Shown here: one piece after another, positions 59,591 to 64,000 of the stretch
Numbering within the stretch: position 1 is the stretch's first letter
How the letters are laid out: each line of letters opens with the position of its first letter
Assembly (NCBI RefSeq): GCF_932526225.1
Contig: NC_064036.1
Coordinates: forward strand, 7,819,519 to 7,883,518
DNA: 64,000 nucleotides
Direction of reading: 5' to 3'
DNA from: Nematostella vectensis
Taxonomy: Eukaryota; Cnidaria; Anthozoa; Actiniaria; Edwardsiidae
Translations under genes and position numbers: made by a program
The notes under the pieces: generated by a model
Told to the model about the DNA's origin: nothing
Database searches by the model: none
The model's input: only the letters and a program-made list of their open reading frames with translations

Positions 59591-60916
59591 CTCCGACCAA
59601 AATTCTACCACACCAACATCTGAACCTAAGACTAGAGCACTTTCAAGATATGAGCGTCAATCAATACCTGATCACGTGTCAGGGATCAACCAATCAGCGC
59701 ACTGCATTATGCCATTGGCGAAACAAAACTACTTTATAAGATGAGTCTCGCGTTTCGTTCAAACTAACCCCAGTTTATCGGTGACCCTCGCTATATTATT
59801 CGAAACCGAATCAACTAGTTTCTTTAAATTTAGAGGGTTTTTACATTCTAAACGGTCAATAGTAGTTCCAGCCAATATAGAAGCTCTAAAAACGCCGAAA
59901 TGATTATGAGGTAAAGTCAGGATAGTCAAAGGCGAGCTTCCGGTCTTGTCATAACTGACCTCAAATATTCATATTATGGACTGTCCATTTACGAGAACAC
60001 TCACGCATAGCTGCTATGTTTATCTTCCAAGGTTTCGCCTGAATTTCCAGGTTTTGTTCTCATTATACACACGGAATGCACAAAAGTTAGCAAAATAACA
60101 CGAGATTATTGTACACCTAGAAAACTTGCTGGTAAAATATATGACATTCAAAATCAGTACACAAGCATCCATTTATACTCGATTATTTTTGTTTATAGAA
60201 AATAATTTTTTTTCTCGGCCTATAGAAAGAAAAGAGCGTTGTCATAGTAACAATACGCATTTCCGGAAATACGCCCCGTAAAAGAAACACAATAAGCTAA
60301 TCGCTTGCGCAGCGGTGTTATGCCACAGAACAACAGACAGGAAATGACGACAAATCACGATAAAATAACACCATTGTGCCCGAGGAGGGTATATGTTGCA
60401 TTTGGCGAGTAATTACAAAAAGGAGATTCGATTCAGAGCCCAAAGCGATAATAGATAACATTCAATTTTGTCAATAAATCAAACCCTCGATCAAGGAAGT
60501 TCTTGATGGCTTGTGGGTTGCCTGTGGCAATCCATGGCGCCCTGAGATGGCGCAGGGAGTACAAAAATGGTCTGAAGAATAAAAAACCCAAGGGAGATGC
60601 GACCAACACAGTATTCTAATTGGATACCGTTTCTCAGTTTTATCGTCAAAGGGTGTTTTGAAAAAAATAATAAAAGGGAAGGGGGGCGCTAATTCTAGAG
60701 CGGGCGCTCACTTGATGGGGATGCTAATGTGAATATTTGTGGTAGAACCACGCATCCTTACCAGTGCTCAGCAGTGAGAAGATAAGGCAAGCTTAGATTA
60801 TGAGGGGTCCTACCTATGGAATGCGAAAGGCGTGGAAAACAATTCACGGAACACCACGCACTCCTATTGGTTGTGCGCACCATTTAGCATTCAGCCACCG
60901 CGCGTGGCACGACGTC
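59591..60916. other. Upstream region of Dishevelled
   Basis: Should include the Dishevelled promoter and 5' UTR. No TATA box or other gene could be supported. A block at about 60490-60580 has a minus-strand acceptor-like TATTCTTCAG followed by 34 open codons, not enough to call. Confidence 0.5.
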
Positions 60917-62104
60917 TCGCACACGAGATCGAGAACTAACCATCTTTGGTCGCGACATGTTCGCACACGAGATCGAGAACTGACCATCTTTGGTCGCGAC
61001 ATATTCGCACGAGATCGAGAACTGACCATCTTTGGTCGCAAAATGTTTGCACACGAGACCGAGAACTGACCATCTTTGGTCGCAACATGTTCGCACACGA
61101 GACCGAGAACTGACCATCTTTGGTCGCGACATATTCGCACGAGATCGAGAACTGACCATCTTTGGTCGCAACATATTCGCACGAGATCGAGAACTGACCA
61201 TCTTTGGTCGCAAAATGTTCGCACACGAGATCGAGAACTGACCATCTTTGGTTGCGACATGTTCGGACACGAGATCGATAACTGACCCATCTTTGGTCGC
61301 GACATGTTCGCACACGAGATAGAGAACTGACCATCTTTGGTCGCGACATGTTCGCACACGAGATCGAGAACTGACCCATCTTTGGTCGCGACATGTTCGC
61401 ACGAGATCGGGAACTGACCATCTTTGGTCGCGACATGTTCGCACGAGATCGGGAACTGACCATCTTTGGTCGCGACATGTTCGCACACGAGATAGAGAAC
61501 TGACCATCTTTGGTCGCGACATGTTCGCACACGAGATCGAGAACTGACCATCTTTGGTCGCGACATGTTCGCACGAGACCGAGAACTGACCATCTTTGGT
61601 CGCGACATGTTCGCACGAGATCGAGAACTGACCCATCTTTGGTCGCGACATGTTCGCACGAGATCGATCGGAACTGACCATCTTTGGTCGCAATATGTTC
61701 GCACTAGATCGAGAACTGACCATCTTTGGTCGCAACATGTTCGCACACGAGATAGAGAACTGACCATCTTTGGTCGCGACATGTTCGCACGAGATGGAGA
61801 ACTGACCATCTTTGGTCGCAACATGTTCGCACACGAGATAGAGAACTGACCAACTTTGGTCGCGACATGTTCGCACACGAGATCGAGAACTGACCATCTT
61901 TGGTCGCGACATATTCGCACGAGATCGAGAACTGACCATCTTTGGTCGCGACATATTCGCACGAGATCGAGAACTGACCATCTTTGGTCGCGACATGTTC
62001 GCACGAGATCGAGAACTGACCATCTTTGGTCGCGACATGTTCGCACGAGATCGGGAACTGACCATCTTTGGTCGCGACATATTCGCACGAGCTCGAGAAC
62101 TGAC
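60917..62104. repeat. 42/44-bp minisatellite, about 27 copies
   Basis: Units of GAGATCGAGAACTGACCATC plus TTTGGTCGCGACATGTTCGC, with an optional AC dinucleotide (CACACGAG or CACGAG) that gives 44- and 42-bp forms. The unit lacks stops in several minus-strand frames, producing long spurious open frames. The right edge joins a similar but unique sequence at 62090-62115. Confidence 0.96.
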
Positions 62105-62261
62105 CATTTCTGGCAAGTCCATATGACCCAAAATTCAGCTTTTGGATGAATGGAAAAAGGCCGCGTAAAATTGCATCGTTTTGTTTCCGAAGACATATTT
62201 TAAGATTGTAAGCAAGCTTGGATGACGGGTCCGCCATCAAACTTCCTGGCACTCCTGCCAT
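62105..62261 (-). CDS. Possible first exon of an unidentified gene
   Basis: An ATG at 62261 opens 52 codons with ordinary amino-acid composition (SKLAYNLKICLRKQNDAILR, then GLFPFIQKLNFGSYGLARN), ending at a GTCAGT donor-like site. A CpG-rich stretch (GGCGCGCGCGC near 62410) lies upstream and would suit a promoter. I cannot name the family and found no convincing second exon before the Dishevelled promoter, so it may be chance or belong to a gene with far exons. Confidence 0.25.
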
Positions 62262-64000
62262 CGAGCTCCAAACACATGTGCAATAATAAAAGTCTAGATG
62301 GACTGAGCAAATCCGTAAAACGGCAACCAATGTGTCGCGGCTCTCCAGAGACAAAATCACATGCGTAGCAAGCCGAAAGGGTTGCCGGGAAAGAAGAGAG
62401 AAGACTTGGCGCGCGCGCTGGGGAGAGAGGGGGATTAGGTAGAGCTTGCGCTCCCTTTCCCTATCCATTCGCTTCATCCCTCTATCCGTCATTTTCCAAA
62501 CCAAGCCCTTTGCGCTTGCTACGCAGACTAGAGACACAGTGCAGTTTAGTGGTCGCTCTACGCAAACGTGACGCACTCTGGAGAGTACAAATAAGACAGT
62601 GCTGCATCATGAGGCTTGGAAAAAGAGCTGACAAAGGAGAAGCCTGGGAACGTGGCTAATATTTTTCTACTGTAGGCTGCTGTAGCAATATCGGTGCTAT
62701 TTTTGCGAGCTGAAGCTACAAAGTTATTTTGTTCAAAGATTGGTAAAGCTACACAATTTCTCTCAATTTAATTCCCTGGACCGCATCTTTCTATTGTCTC
62801 TTTAATTGACCTTTTCTCATACAATAAATGCAATCAGACATTTTCCTACTGACTCATTATAGGGGTCTTTGATAGAGAATGCGTGATATTACACTCATTT
62901 TCAGTCACACGTACACCTTGTGTTTTTCGTTTCCGGGTCGCGAAGGGTTTTTGGTGATGGAAGCCGTTTCGCAGTAAGATGCGCACATAAGATCATGTTT
63001 AAGTGATAAGCACTAAATCAATAACAGCGCAACGTAAAAAAACACCATTCGAACTATTAAATTCCTTGCTTTGTATTCAGCGGTGTTTTCTGGTGACATT
63101 TGCTAAGAAGGGGCACTTATGCTGTGACAGATGCAGAATTGGAAAAATACAAAGTCATGATTTATGTCCTTCAAAAAAAACACAGTCGAGACTCGTGTAC
63201 GAAAGGCAGAGGGTGCACGTGTAACGGAAAACGAGTATAAAGGGTGGAGTTTTAACTGAAACACTATAGTACTTATTAGGTGGAAGCTAGATGCCCTGAT
63301 AAAATTATTGAGTAGCGATTTAGGGGCGTGGAAACCCCCCTGTGCATTTTAACGCCCCACGGCCCCCCAAGTTGCGGGTTGCTGGACACCTACAATGGAT
63401 GACGTTGCGCCAAATGTGGGTGAAAACAAAACAGTTTTTACGAACAAAATCTCGTGACATATTTTTCATATTCAGAAATGCTTATAACCTCATATTAGCC
63501 ATGATTTTACTCTTTAAGAATCGTTTTTAATAAGTTATGTATTTATTTACTCACTTAATCCTCAACTCATTCACTCGCTCATTTTTTCTCTTTGTTATTT
63601 GTTGCGCTGTCTTGCGTCTTTATCTAAGCGAATGATAGCGTTATACGTTAGTGCTTGTATTTATAAGTTACATACTAGCCTAAATATTGTATTCACCAAT
63701 ACCTTTACTTACAAGTATGACTAATAAAAACGCCTATTGTAAAGTATGTAGTCTGTTTACATAAACAGGTCAAAATGTTTAGAGTTTTAGCACGTTTGTG
63801 CGGGCTTCATTCCTTATTCTGTAGCGCGGCCATACTCTTCGCTCGCTCTTTATTTCTGCTAAAACGCCAGGAAACGCTTGCTACGCAGGCTATTCATTCT
63901 GTTATTTGAGGCGACATTGTTCAGCGCTTTTACTTCGTAAATAGTTCCGCGCCTGTGAATTTTAGCATTTTAATACTGAAAAGAGTCACAGGGAGTCTTG
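62262..64000. other. Right-hand end, no supported gene
   Basis: AT-rich sequence without recognisable coding potential. About 63890-63920 shares ATTCTGTTATTTGAGGCGAC with 27367-27386 and GCTTGCTACGCAGGCTA resembles 25050-25062, pointing to dispersed repeat fragments. Confidence 0.5.

Noticed and set aside
60844..62576. Very long minus-strand open frames (up to 450 codons) rich in SRPKMVSSRS-type repeats
   Set aside because: They run through the 42/44-bp minisatellite in several frames at once because the unit lacks stops. Unit-length changes shift the frame repeatedly, as expected for non-coding DNA.

Overview
The window reads as intron-rich animal genomic DNA, most likely from an anthozoan cnidarian such as the sea anemone Nematostella. 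Protein-level matches to deep metazoan families, a secreted multi-ShK-domain gene, short GT-AG introns and dense short inverted-repeat transposons all fit. The species is inferred, not proven. There is no bacterial-style operon, CRISPR array or rRNA. The only tRNA-like sequence is the head of a SINE.

Layout, left to right: an ILKAP-type PP2C phosphatase (minus, 3' end cut by the window edge, first codon at 5418); two intronless dynein light chains on the minus strand, roadblock/LC7 (6820-7143) and Tctex-1 (9809-10150); a divergent pair in which the Tctex-1 and UreG start codons lie about 340 bp apart; the urease accessory GTPase UreG (plus, 7 exons, 10488-14493); a secreted protein with six ShK domains (plus, 12 exons, 15578-25756) whose introns hold three minisatellites and a dead non-LTR retrotransposon; a secreted-looking UPF0462 (C4orf33-type) protein (plus, 6 exons, 26134-29099); a six-NHR-domain Neuralized-like 4 gene (minus, 24 exons, 31915-48975); and Dishevelled (minus, 17 exons, 50770-59590). 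The final 4.4 kb carries a 1.2-kb minisatellite and one possible unidentified first exon. I rebuilt the exon chains by hand from GT-AG sites, and reading phase closes across every junction listed, which is strong internal support.

The genes do not form one pathway. ILKAP, NEURL4 and Dishevelled are signalling proteins (ILK/Wnt, Notch/centrosome and Wnt respectively). The two dynein light chains are partners in one motor complex. UreG belongs to nickel/urease maturation.

The most unusual structural signal is that tandem repeats in several genes are built from splice-site neighbourhoods. In the UPF0462 gene 14 upstream copies of the exon 5 acceptor plus exon start precede the real one. NEURL4 has two further acceptor-derived arrays. 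ILKAP has a triplicated exon 4 start broken by a transposon. Two displaced fragments of NEURL4 exons also lie outside that gene.
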